From Mycobacterium sp. IDR2000157661 (GTDB taxonomy: Bacteria; Actinomycetota; Actinomycetes; Mycobacteriales; Mycobacteriaceae): 64,000 nt of DNA. The number at the start of each line of letters is the position of its first letter. The stretch's first letter is position 1. The position numbers and the translations under genes are program-made. Positions 26,475 to 34,266 of this stretch are shown piece by piece. The stretch lies in assembly GCF_022317005.1 (NCBI RefSeq), contig NZ_CP081006.1:4030001-4094000 (forward strand), read 5' to 3'. The notes beneath the pieces were generated by a model. It saw only the letters and a program-made list of their open reading frames with translations. It ran no database searches and had not been told where the DNA came from.

Positions 26475-27589
26475 ACCTCGAGCTCACCGACGAGCAGCTC
26501 AGCCTGCGTGACACCGTGCGTCGTTTCCTCAACGAGAAGGCATCTGTTGCGACACATGTACGGCCGATGCTCGACGACACGACCGGGACGACGGATGCGG
26601 TCTGGGCGGGGCTGGCCGGCCTCGGGGCCCTCGGCCTTCTGGTCCCGCAGGAGTGCGGCGGCGCAGGGGCCTCGATGGTCGAGGCGGGCGTCGTCGCCGA
26701 GCAACTCGGTGCGGCCGTGAACCCTGGACCCTGGATGTCGTCAGCGGTTGCAGCGCCCCGCGCGCTGCTGCGTCTCGGCGCCGATGCGGACGCCGAGCAC
26801 CTGCTCCGGTCCGTTGCCGACGGGTCGACGGTCGTGACGGTGGCGGCGCTGTACGGCCCCCGTCCCCAGGTGCAAATGGGAACCACATTGCGCGGCACCG
26901 CGACCGCCGTGCCCGACGCCATCGCGGCCGGTGTGCTCCTGGTGGTAGCCGACGAAGACGATGGCTCGGCACTTTTCGAGGTCGACGCCGCAGCCGACGG
27001 CGTGACCGTCGTACCCCGCCACCACGTGGACCCGACCCGCAAGCTCGCCGACGTCACCTTCGACGGCGCCTGCGCGCGGCGGCTGGCGGACGCACCCGAC
27101 GACGCGGTACAGGCCGTCCTCGACGACGTCCTGATCGCCTGCGCCGCGGACGCGGTCGGCGCTGCGCACACCGTCGCAGGCCTGGCCGTGGACTACGCCA
27201 AGGTGCGCCGACAGTTCGGCAAGCCGATCGGTGGTTTCCAGGCGGTCCAGCATCTGTGCGTGGACATGTACGAAACCGTCGAACTCGCGCGCAGCGGTGT
27301 GGCGCACGCGTTGTGGGCCGCAGACGTAGCCGAGCCCGCAGAGCGGCATCTGGCCGCCCTGCGCGCGAAAGCCTTTGCAGCCCAGCTCACCAGGGTCGGC
27401 GACACCGCGATCCAGGTGTTCGGCGGTATCGGGTTCACCTGGGAGCACGACGCACACCTGTATCTCAAACGGCTTCTCAGTTTCGCCGCCATGGCCGGCG
27501 GTGCCGACCGATACCTCGAGGAAGTCGGCATGCGGCTGGTCTCGGCGGTCACCGAACCCCGACCCGACGTAGGAGGAGACCCGCTGTGA
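26471..27589 (+). CDS. Acyl-CoA dehydrogenase, beta-type subunit (FadE)
   Basis: A 372-aa partner of the preceding gene. The C-terminal domain keeps the interface signature FGGIGFTWEHDAHLYLKRL near residue 320, typical of beta subunits of mycobacterial heterotetrameric acyl-CoA dehydrogenases (FadE27/FadE29-like, family knowledge). The N-terminal and middle domains are shorter and Ala-rich with weaker FAD-loop conservation. I infer an alpha2beta2 enzyme for a bulky ring-bearing CoA ester. It overlaps the FadE alpha gene upstream (ATGA) and the CoA-transferase gene downstream (GTGA). Confidence 0.9.
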   Translation: MNLELTDEQLSLRDTVRRFLNEKASVATHVRPMLDDTTGTTDAVWAGLAGLGALGLLVPQECGGAGASMVEAGVVAEQLGAAVNPGPWMSSAVAAPRALLRLGADADAEHLLRSVADGSTVVTVAALYGPRPQVQMGTTLRGTATAVPDAIAAGVLLVVADEDDGSALFEVDAAADGVTVVPRHHVDPTRKLADVTFDGACARRLADAPDDAVQAVLDDVLIACAADAVGAAHTVAGLAVDYAKVRRQFGKPIGGFQAVQHLCVDMYETVELARSGVAHALWAADVAEPAERHLAALRAKAFAAQLTRVGDTAIQVFGGIGFTWEHDAHLYLKRLLSFAAMAGGADRYLEEVGMRLVSAVTEPRPDVGGDPL

Positions 27590-28806
27590 CAGGAGTACTC
27601 GACGGCGTCCGCGTCGTGGAACTGGCGTCGTGGACGTATGTCCCGTCCGCGGGAGCCGCGCTGGCGGACTGGGGCGCCGACGTCATCAAGGTCGAGGACG
27701 TCAAGGCCGGTGACCCCGGCCGTGCGCTGGTGATCGGCGGTTTCACCAAGGACAACGCCCGCGCCAAGATCGACTTCATCCTGGAGATCGGCAACCGCGG
27801 CAAGCGCAGCGTCGCCGTCGACCTCAAGTCCGACACCGGCCGCGAGCTCTTCGGCCGGTTGCTCGCGACCGCCGATGTGTTCCTGACTAATTGGCTGCCC
27901 GGGGCGCTGGAACGGGCCCGGCTGACCGTCGAGGACATCCGGTCGTTCAACCCCAACATCATCATCGCGCGCGGAACCGGCACCGGGGTGCGCGGACCGG
28001 ACCGCGACAAAGGCGGCTTCGACGCCGCCACCTATCTTTCGCGGGGTGGCGTTTCCTACACCATGACGCCGTTCGGCACCGAGACGCCCGCGGTGCAGGG
28101 CCCGGGGTTCGGCGATCTGCAGGGCGGTATCACCCTGGCAGGCGGGGTCTGCGCGGCGTTGTTCCACCGCGAGCGGACTGGCGAGACGTCGATCGTCGAC
28201 TCGTCGCTTCTGGCGCAGGCGATGTGGACCATCGCCCCGTCAATCTCGGTGGCCGATCTCTTCGACATCGACGGCATCCCCGGGGCGCCGCCGGGACTTG
28301 CAATCAACCCACTGGTCAACCGGTACAAGACCCGCGACGCGCGGTGGATCCAACTGGTGTTCCTGCAGCCGGACCGGTTCTGGGCGGGCTTCTGCGACCG
28401 CATCGGCCTGCCGGAACTCGCCACCGACGAGCGGTTCGTGCCGTCGAGTAACCTGATCGCCAACGCCGAGCAGGCTTGCAGGCTCGTCGGCGACCGCATC
28501 GCCGCAGAGGACCTCGCCTATTGGAAGGAAGCGCTCGCCGACGAGCCCGGGGTGTGGGCCCCCCTCGCGACCCCGCGAGAGACCCTCCGCGACCCGCAGG
28601 TTCGACCCAACGGCTACGTCGTCGGCAACGTGGACGATCACGGCAACGACTACCAGATCGTGGCCGCGCCAGTGCAGTTCAACGAGACACCGCCCGCGCC
28701 GACGCGTGCACCCGAGCACGGCCAGCACACCGAGGAGATCCTGCTGGAGCTCGACCTCGACTGGGACGACATCTCGGCGGCCAAGGACAGTGGCGCGATT
28801 CTCTAG
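27586..28806 (+). CDS. Family III CoA-transferase (CaiB/BaiF), single unit
   Basis: A 406-aa protein of normal family length. LDGVRVVELASWTYVPSAGA and DWGADVIKVEDVKAGDPGRA mark the N-terminus, GNRGKRSVAVDLKSDTGREL follows, and GFGDLQGGITLAGG carries the candidate catalytic Asp near residue 180. It shifts CoA between an organic acid and a donor thioester. GTG 27586 is set by the GTGA overlap with the dehydrogenase beta gene; the open frame extending left to 26653 lies antisense-like in that gene. It is separate from, and not simply one half of, the fused transferase at 11.2 kb. Confidence 0.9.
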   Translation: MTGVLDGVRVVELASWTYVPSAGAALADWGADVIKVEDVKAGDPGRALVIGGFTKDNARAKIDFILEIGNRGKRSVAVDLKSDTGRELFGRLLATADVFLTNWLPGALERARLTVEDIRSFNPNIIIARGTGTGVRGPDRDKGGFDAATYLSRGGVSYTMTPFGTETPAVQGPGFGDLQGGITLAGGVCAALFHRERTGETSIVDSSLLAQAMWTIAPSISVADLFDIDGIPGAPPGLAINPLVNRYKTRDARWIQLVFLQPDRFWAGFCDRIGLPELATDERFVPSSNLIANAEQACRLVGDRIAAEDLAYWKEALADEPGVWAPLATPRETLRDPQVRPNGYVVGNVDDHGNDYQIVAAPVQFNETPPAPTRAPEHGQHTEEILLELDLDWDDISAAKDSGAIL

Positions 28807-28815
28807 GAGGGGCCG

Positions 28816-29664
28816 ATGACCGAGTCCGGCAGCGAGCGGCGCATGCTCGAATCAGTGATCTACGAGCGTGAGCCGCCGATCGCCCGCATCATCCTCAACC
28901 GGCCGGACAAGGCCAACACCAAAGACGCCAGCCTGGTGCAGGAGGTCGACCAATGCCTGCACGAGGCCGACCGCGACAGGGAGATCAAGGTCGTCATCCT
29001 CAAAGCCAACGGCAAGGGCTTCTGTGGTGGGCACGTCGCGCGATGGGGTCCGGACGAGAATCCCTACCCGGATTTCGGGGACACCTTCGAGGATCTCTAC
29101 AAGGGAACCGCCGACCTGTTCCTGTGGCCGACGCTGTACCTGTGGGAGTTCCCCAAGATCACCATCTCCCAGATCCACGGCTACTGCATGGGCGGCGGCA
29201 TCTATCTGGGGTTACTGACCGATTTCTGCATCGCGTCCGACGACGCGTACTTTCAGATGCCGCTGGCACAGAGTCTCGGGGAACCCGGTGGGCACACCAT
29301 GATCGAGCCGTGGCTGATGATGAACTGGCACCGCACCATGGACTGGCTGCTGTTGGCGCCGACGCTATCCGCCCAGGAGGCGCTGGAGTGGGGTCTGCTC
29401 AACAAGGTGGTGCCCCGCGACGACCTCGAGGCCACCGTCGAGGACATGGCTCGCCGCATCGGCACTGCTCCGCTCACCACGCTGATGGCCGTCAAGAACA
29501 ACGTCAAGCGCGCTTACGAGTTGATGGGAATGCGGGTGCACCTGCAGGTCAGCCACATCCTGACCAATATGGTGGGAGCGGCCACCGACGTCCAGGACCG
29601 ACGGGCTCAGCTGATCCAATCCGGTCGCACGCCAAGGGATTTCATTCAGGACGAGCAGACGTGA
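28816..29664 (+). CDS. Crotonase-superfamily protein with non-canonical active site (paralogue)
   Basis: A 282-aa paralogue of the 21706-22569 crotonase, with IARIILNRPDKANTKD, KANGKGFCGGHVA and HGYCMGGGIYLGLLTD. The oxyanion-hole glycines are kept; the canonical Glu positions are Tyr (GGGIYL) and Leu (QMPLAQSLG). This differs from the His/Pro combination in the paralogue, so the two may act on successive intermediates or assemble together. ATG 28816 follows TAGGAGGGG, a strong ribosome site. Last gene of the FadE-FadE-CoA-transferase-crotonase operon; it converges on the flavoprotein gene. Confidence 0.88.
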   Translation: MTESGSERRMLESVIYEREPPIARIILNRPDKANTKDASLVQEVDQCLHEADRDREIKVVILKANGKGFCGGHVARWGPDENPYPDFGDTFEDLYKGTADLFLWPTLYLWEFPKITISQIHGYCMGGGIYLGLLTDFCIASDDAYFQMPLAQSLGEPGGHTMIEPWLMMNWHRTMDWLLLAPTLSAQEALEWGLLNKVVPRDDLEATVEDMARRIGTAPLTTLMAVKNNVKRAYELMGMRVHLQVSHILTNMVGAATDVQDRRAQLIQSGRTPRDFIQDEQT

Positions 29665-29676
29665 GAATGGCCTCCG

Positions 29677-31338
29677 TCACCGGCAGGCAGCGTGCCGGGC
29701 CGCGACCCAGCCGAAGATCATCGTGTTGGCGATACTCCCGCCCGCCCCTAGGTAGTTGCGACCCATCACGGTCGCGGTGATGTTCCCGGTCGCGTACAGT
29801 CCTTCGATCCAGCGGTCCTGCTCGTCGAGAACCCGCGCGTACTCGTCGGTGATCAGCCCGCCGCAGGTACCGACGTCGGCGGGAAACACTCGCGTGGCGT
29901 AGTACGGCGCCGAATTCAGCGGACCGAGTGCTGGGTTCGGGCGGTGACCGGGATCGCCGAGGCAACGGTTGTAAGCCGACTGCCCTCGGCCGAAGTCCGG
30001 ATCGAGGCCGCGGGCGGCGAAGTCGTTGAAGCGCTTGACCGTGGCCTCCAGGGCGTTGGCGGGAACGTCGATCTCGCGCGCCAGGTCGGCGATGGTCGCC
30101 GCCCGTTTGACCGCTCCCTGGGTGATCAGTTCCTCGGACAGCGTGCGCTTTTTGAGCGGGTTGGCGCCCGAGACGTACCTGCCGATGTAGCCCTGATCGA
30201 AGATCTGCCAGCACGGTACGGCCTTGTTCGCATACATCGCCTTGCCGACCTCGACGTAGGAGTTCGACTCGTTGCAGAATCGCCTGCCGGACCCGTCGAC
30301 GTAGATGGCACCCGGTCGTTGCCGTCCCGATCCGAGCGACGCTGCGCCCGGGTCGGCCAAAAACACCATCGGCAGCCACCACGCCTCGTCGAGGAGATCG
30401 GTTCTCGCACCGAGCCCCATCGCGGTCTGGAGTACTTCCCCGGTGTCACCGGCGTTGGCGATCGACCACTTACCGTCATTGGGCTGATCGGCGCTGTAGC
30501 GCCGGCGCATGTCCGAATTGCGGCTGAATCCGCCGGCGGCCAGCAGAACCCCTTTGCGCGCCTGGATGTTGAGCGTAGTACCGTCGCACACCACGCGCGC
30601 TCCCACAACGCGGCCGTTCTCGACAATGAGGTCCGCCATCGCCGCGTTCGTCCACACCGGCGGTTCCCCGCCGTCATCGAGCATGATCTTCAGCATCTGG
30701 CCGATCAGGGAGGCGCCGTTGGTCATCAGCTCGCGCCGCCGCAGCCTCGCGATCCTGGTGCGCGCGAAGACCCGCAGCGCGACGGCGAAGGCGCGCGGCG
30801 ACCGGTTGAAGTACTGGACGGCGCGCAGTTCGTTGGTCTTGACGACGAACCCGTAGTTCTTGGCCATCGAGGGCTGCACCTTCGAGGCCCACGCGCCCAG
30901 TACGGCCGAGTCGAACGGAACGCCCTCGACCGAGCGTCCGGCGGCGTTGCCGCCCTTGAGGTTCGGGTAGTAATCGCTCCAGCCCGGACACCTCACCATC
31001 CGCACACCCTTGCGGATCAGGAAGTCGACCATGTCGTAACCTGCGCTCAGGAACATCTCGCGCCGCGCCGTCGAGGAGACCTCGCCGATGTCGCCGACGA
31101 CCGCGTCGAAGTAGGCGAGGCCCTCGGCGGGTGAATCGGCAACGCCCTGCGCGCGCATCAGCGGATTGTCGGGCAACCAGATCATCCCTCCCGACATCCC
31201 GGTTGACCCACCGACCAGTTCTTGTTTCTCTACCACCAGTGGTTCGATACCCGCATCCAGTGCGGCGAGCGCGGCGACCATGCCCCCGCCCCCACTGCCC
31301 GCGATCAGCAGGTCGACGGATCTGTCCCAGGTCACCAT
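29677..31338 (-). CDS. FAD-dependent KstD/FRD-family dehydrogenase
   Basis: A 553-aa flavoprotein. The N-terminal dinucleotide motif is LLIAGSGGGGMVAALAALDAG, followed by VVEKQELVGGSTGMSGG, and the C-terminal NYLGAGGSIANTMIFG matches the Tyr-x-Gly-Ala-Gly element of 3-ketosteroid delta1-dehydrogenases. The likely reaction is alpha,beta-dehydrogenation of a ring ketone, or a flavocytochrome-like reduction. ATG 31338 overlaps the Rieske oxygenase stop by 7 bp; the upstream in-frame extension to 31584 is discarded. Together with the KshA-like oxygenase it hints at steroid-like ring chemistry, but substrate identity is inference. Confidence 0.87.
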   Translation of the reverse strand: MVTWDRSVDLLIAGSGGGGMVAALAALDAGIEPLVVEKQELVGGSTGMSGGMIWLPDNPLMRAQGVADSPAEGLAYFDAVVGDIGEVSSTARREMFLSAGYDMVDFLIRKGVRMVRCPGWSDYYPNLKGGNAAGRSVEGVPFDSAVLGAWASKVQPSMAKNYGFVVKTNELRAVQYFNRSPRAFAVALRVFARTRIARLRRRELMTNGASLIGQMLKIMLDDGGEPPVWTNAAMADLIVENGRVVGARVVCDGTTLNIQARKGVLLAAGGFSRNSDMRRRYSADQPNDGKWSIANAGDTGEVLQTAMGLGARTDLLDEAWWLPMVFLADPGAASLGSGRQRPGAIYVDGSGRRFCNESNSYVEVGKAMYANKAVPCWQIFDQGYIGRYVSGANPLKKRTLSEELITQGAVKRAATIADLAREIDVPANALEATVKRFNDFAARGLDPDFGRGQSAYNRCLGDPGHRPNPALGPLNSAPYYATRVFPADVGTCGGLITDEYARVLDEQDRWIEGLYATGNITATVMGRNYLGAGGSIANTMIFGWVAARHAACR

Positions 31339-32693
31339 GCCGAGACCTGTTCGTTGAGGCCGAGATCGACGATCGGCACGTCGATGGTCGTGTTGGTCTT
31401 CTGGATGGCGGGCACCAGTCGGTCGGACGGCAGGCCGGCGAGAAAACCGTCGATGACACGTTCGAAATTCGAAATGAGACCTTCGATTCGATTCGACAAC
31501 CGCATGTATTCGAAGCCTCGGGCATGCAGGCCCTTCTGCTGACGTGGCAGATTTGTGAAGTCCTGGGCGGGAATCGTCGGCCAACTCGGGTCATCGGGCG
31601 GCAACGGTTCGGGCGGGAGGGGTCTACCCGGCGACCGGTCGTTCGGATACCGGGTGAGAGACCAGATCTCGAACAACGTCTCCTCGGGACCGAGGGGGCG
31701 GATCCGGTACGACGCCGCGCTGCTGTACTGCGGCAGCAGGAAGTAGTGCGGAAAGCAGAAGCCGATCGGGTCGATGACACCGCGCCGGTCAAGGTCGTTG
31801 AGGTCGGGGAAGTCGCAGCCGCGTGCCCGGTGCCACTGCGTGACACCGTCGTTGACCGCGCCGCGCCAGGCGGCCATCGCCTTGGCCGGGTCGTCAGGCA
31901 GCGCCATGTCCCGAAGGCTCTCGGCGACCCGCAGATCGTTCTCGTGCGTCATACCGCCCATGCCCGAACCCAGTGTCCGCATGAAGTACAGGCTCGCCTG
32001 GACGACCGGATGAATCGATTCGGAGTCGGGGTGAAAGGCCGACGGCAGCAGTTGCGGGTGCGTCTGTGGGACGTGATAGCCCTCCATGAACGCCGCCGTA
32101 GCCAGCTTCCAATTCACCGGCAGCAGGCATGACTTCCACCACTCGGTGTGCAGCGCCGCCACGTTCCACTCGTCGTGCCGGGACGCGAAGGGCTCTGCCC
32201 ATTCCCGCAGCGGCGGGGCGTCGTCGTCGAGGTTGATCCACGCGCACCCGCCCCACAGTTCGCACCGCACGGAGGCGAGCGCGAGATCCTCGGCACAGAG
32301 GTTGTTCTCGTCGAACTCATCGGAGCGAAGCACGAAGGTGCTGGCTCCGTCCAAACCCCAGCACCACCCGTGAAACGGACAGACGAAGCTGCGCCGCGAT
32401 CCGCGGCCCTCGACGAGTTTCATCCCGCGGTGCCGGCACGAGTTGTAGTAGGCACGCACGTTCGACTCGTCGACCCGGACCACTATGACGGACTGGTCGA
32501 GGATCTCGTACTCGACGAAGTCTCCGGGCGTCGGGATCTCCTCGAGACGGCACGCCATCTGCCACACCCGGGGCCAGAACATCTCGGCTTCCAGCGCATA
32601 GAACTCGGAGTCGAAATAGCGCTGCTTGGGAATGCGATCGGCGGATTGGACCGCCAACGGCACCGGCAGCGGCGTCCAATCCACGTCAGGCAC
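31332..32693 (-). CDS. Rieske non-heme iron oxygenase alpha subunit
   Basis: A 453-aa oxygenase of the SRPBCC/RHO alpha type. Rieske ligands are NSCRHRGMKL near residue 86 and FVCPFHGWCWG near 105; the mononuclear-iron segment VNWKLATAAFMEGYHVPQTH is near residue 200. It is larger than the KshA-like enzyme at 8.8 kb and closer in length to classic aromatic ring hydroxylases and GbcA-type demethylases. GTG 32693 follows AGGAGGG. It leads a two-gene operon with the KstD-like flavoprotein and has a copy of the AT-rich element about 50 bp upstream. The substrate is unknown. Confidence 0.89.
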   Translation of the reverse strand: MPDVDWTPLPVPLAVQSADRIPKQRYFDSEFYALEAEMFWPRVWQMACRLEEIPTPGDFVEYEILDQSVIVVRVDESNVRAYYNSCRHRGMKLVEGRGSRRSFVCPFHGWCWGLDGASTFVLRSDEFDENNLCAEDLALASVRCELWGGCAWINLDDDAPPLREWAEPFASRHDEWNVAALHTEWWKSCLLPVNWKLATAAFMEGYHVPQTHPQLLPSAFHPDSESIHPVVQASLYFMRTLGSGMGGMTHENDLRVAESLRDMALPDDPAKAMAAWRGAVNDGVTQWHRARGCDFPDLNDLDRRGVIDPIGFCFPHYFLLPQYSSAASYRIRPLGPEETLFEIWSLTRYPNDRSPGRPLPPEPLPPDDPSWPTIPAQDFTNLPRQQKGLHARGFEYMRLSNRIEGLISNFERVIDGFLAGLPSDRLVPAIQKTNTTIDVPIVDLGLNEQVSAW

Positions 32694-32741
32694 TGCGCTC
32701 AGCCCTCCTGCCTCAGCGTTCGGAATGCCACCAGCGAAGCT

Positions 32742-32759
32742 CTAAAATAGCAAAAATAG
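32742..32759. promoter_or_regulatory. 18-bp cluster element CTA-N12-TAG (upstream of Rieske oxygenase)
   Basis: The plus strand reads CTAAAATAGCAAAAATAG, differing at two positions from the 17775 site. It is flanked by the stop of an amidohydrolase gene on the right and sits 49 bp before the minus-strand Rieske oxygenase start (GTG 32693). No divergent gene is present here, so it should serve the minus strand only. Confidence 0.55.
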
Positions 32760-32793
32760 CAACTCGGCAGGAGAACGCTTTCTCATCCATGAG

Positions 32794-33858
32794 TCACGAC
32801 AGCGCGTAGAAGCGCTGCGCGTTGAGTCCGGCGATCTTCTCGCGGCTCTTGTCCTCGATGTCGGCGCGGGTGCGCAGTGGCGCCGTGCTCTCCGGCCAAT
32901 CTCCGTCCCAGTGCGGATAGTCGCTGGCGAACATGATGAAGTCGTCACCGAGGGCCTCGATCACCGCAGGCAGCTGCCCTTCGTCGGATTCGCAAGTCGC
33001 CCAGATGTTGCCGGCCGCCAGGTACTCCTGTGGTTCCCGTTGCCAGCCCTCGCCGATCCAATCACCCCGCTTCTCATAGTGCTCGTGGAGGCGCTCGATG
33101 AAGTACGGCAGCCAACCGACGCCCGCTTCGAGGAACGCCACCCGCAGTCGCGGGTGTCTGTCGAACACGCCGCCGGAGATCAGCGCCGTCATCGCGGTCA
33201 TCTGGTCGAACGGAAAGCTGACGCAGTGCACCTGGATGTAGTTGGTGAACCGGTCGACGCCGATCTTCGGCAGGTGGATGCCCGGAGCGCCGTGCACACC
33301 CAGCGGCATGTCCATATCGACGGCGGCGGCGTAGAACGGGTCAAGATCGGGATGGTCCAGGTTGCGGGTGCTCAGCGCAGGCGGAATATGGGTCGCCACC
33401 AGCCCGAGATCCTTTGCCTCTCGCATGATGTCGACGGCCGTGTGACCGTGTTCGATCGGCGTCACCGCGATGCCGCGTAACCGGCCGTTCGACATCGCGC
33501 AGTAGTCGGCGACCCAGCGGTTGTAGAGACGGGCGAAACCGGCGGCCAACTCCGGGTGCCGCAGCGTCGGCGTGCACAGTCCCAGGCTGGGGTACAGCAC
33601 CATGGTGTCGATGTGGTCGCGATCGGCATTGCCGAGCACACCTTCGGCCGAAAAGCAGTTCAAGCCGGGCGAGGAGGACAGCCCGTGCTCGGTCGGACAC
33701 CCGGCGCCCGGCCCGGACGATTGCGGATAGTCGCGGCCCTCGATCACCAGGGCCAGGCCGTCGGTGCGTGGGGCGATGTGTTGCGGCCACCGTCGCATCG
33801 CCTCGACCGCCAGCGAGGCGCCTTCGGCGACATGCCCATCGGCATCAACGATCCGCAT
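32794..33858 (-). CDS. Amidohydrolase-2 family metal-dependent hydrolase/decarboxylase
   Basis: A 354-aa ACMSD-type amidohydrolase with a full ligand set: VDADGHVAEG at the N-terminus, GVHGAPG near residue 180, the VHCVSFPFDQMTAMTALISG helix and FASDYPHWDGD near 300. It should be catalytically competent (decarboxylation or C-C hydrolysis). It lies upstream of, and in the same direction as, the Rieske oxygenase-flavoprotein operon, but an AT-rich element and 100 bp separate them. It is the third amidohydrolase of the cluster and is not closely similar to the 15-17 kb pair. Confidence 0.9.
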   Translation of the reverse strand: MRIVDADGHVAEGASLAVEAMRRWPQHIAPRTDGLALVIEGRDYPQSSGPGAGCPTEHGLSSSPGLNCFSAEGVLGNADRDHIDTMVLYPSLGLCTPTLRHPELAAGFARLYNRWVADYCAMSNGRLRGIAVTPIEHGHTAVDIMREAKDLGLVATHIPPALSTRNLDHPDLDPFYAAAVDMDMPLGVHGAPGIHLPKIGVDRFTNYIQVHCVSFPFDQMTAMTALISGGVFDRHPRLRVAFLEAGVGWLPYFIERLHEHYEKRGDWIGEGWQREPQEYLAAGNIWATCESDEGQLPAVIEALGDDFIMFASDYPHWDGDWPESTAPLRTRADIEDKSREKIAGLNAQRFYALS

Positions 33859-33980
33859 AGATGTTTGCCAAAACTACGCTGCCGGGCGCGATACCGCGTC
33901 GCATTCGAGGCGCGGGTCATATTCGCCGACGCGACTCGGTTCGCCGGCGGTGGCGAGCCGGATCAGAGGAAGCGAGGCGG

Positions 33981-34217
33981 CTAGTACTGGCCGAGTGGCC
34001 GGCAGACGTTGGAGATCGGATTCCAGTATTCGCCTGGTGCACAGGCCAGCGGGACAGTCGCCACCGGGCCTCGACACACATTGGCGACGGGGTCCCACCA
34101 CCCGTCCGGGCAGTTCAGTGGCTGGGCCGAACCGGATGCCGACATCATGAGAGAGACTGCCGTGATCGGGGCCGAGGCGGCGGCGACGATCATCGACCGA
34201 CGGATTGCCTTGTTCAT
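33981..34217 (-). CDS. Small exported protein with a twice-repeated Cys motif
   Basis: A 78-aa protein with a Sec-type signal peptide (MNKAIRRS, hydrophobic stretch, then ASGSAQP with probable cleavage near residue 32). The mature part contains two copies of a short unit: CPDGWWDPVANVCRGP and CAPGEYWNPISNVCRP. Each has two Cys and a W-D/N-P-x-x-N-V-C-R core, suggesting two small disulphide-closed loops. I recognise the style from short mycobacterial secreted proteins but not a named family. It stands alone between the catabolic cluster and a P450 gene. Confidence 0.7.
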   Translation of the reverse strand: MNKAIRRSMIVAAASAPITAVSLMMSASGSAQPLNCPDGWWDPVANVCRGPVATVPLACAPGEYWNPISNVCRPLGQY

Positions 34218-34266
34218 GCCTCGAGTTTGCCCCGAAGCGGGCCGCCTTAATCAGCCCGCCCGCAGT

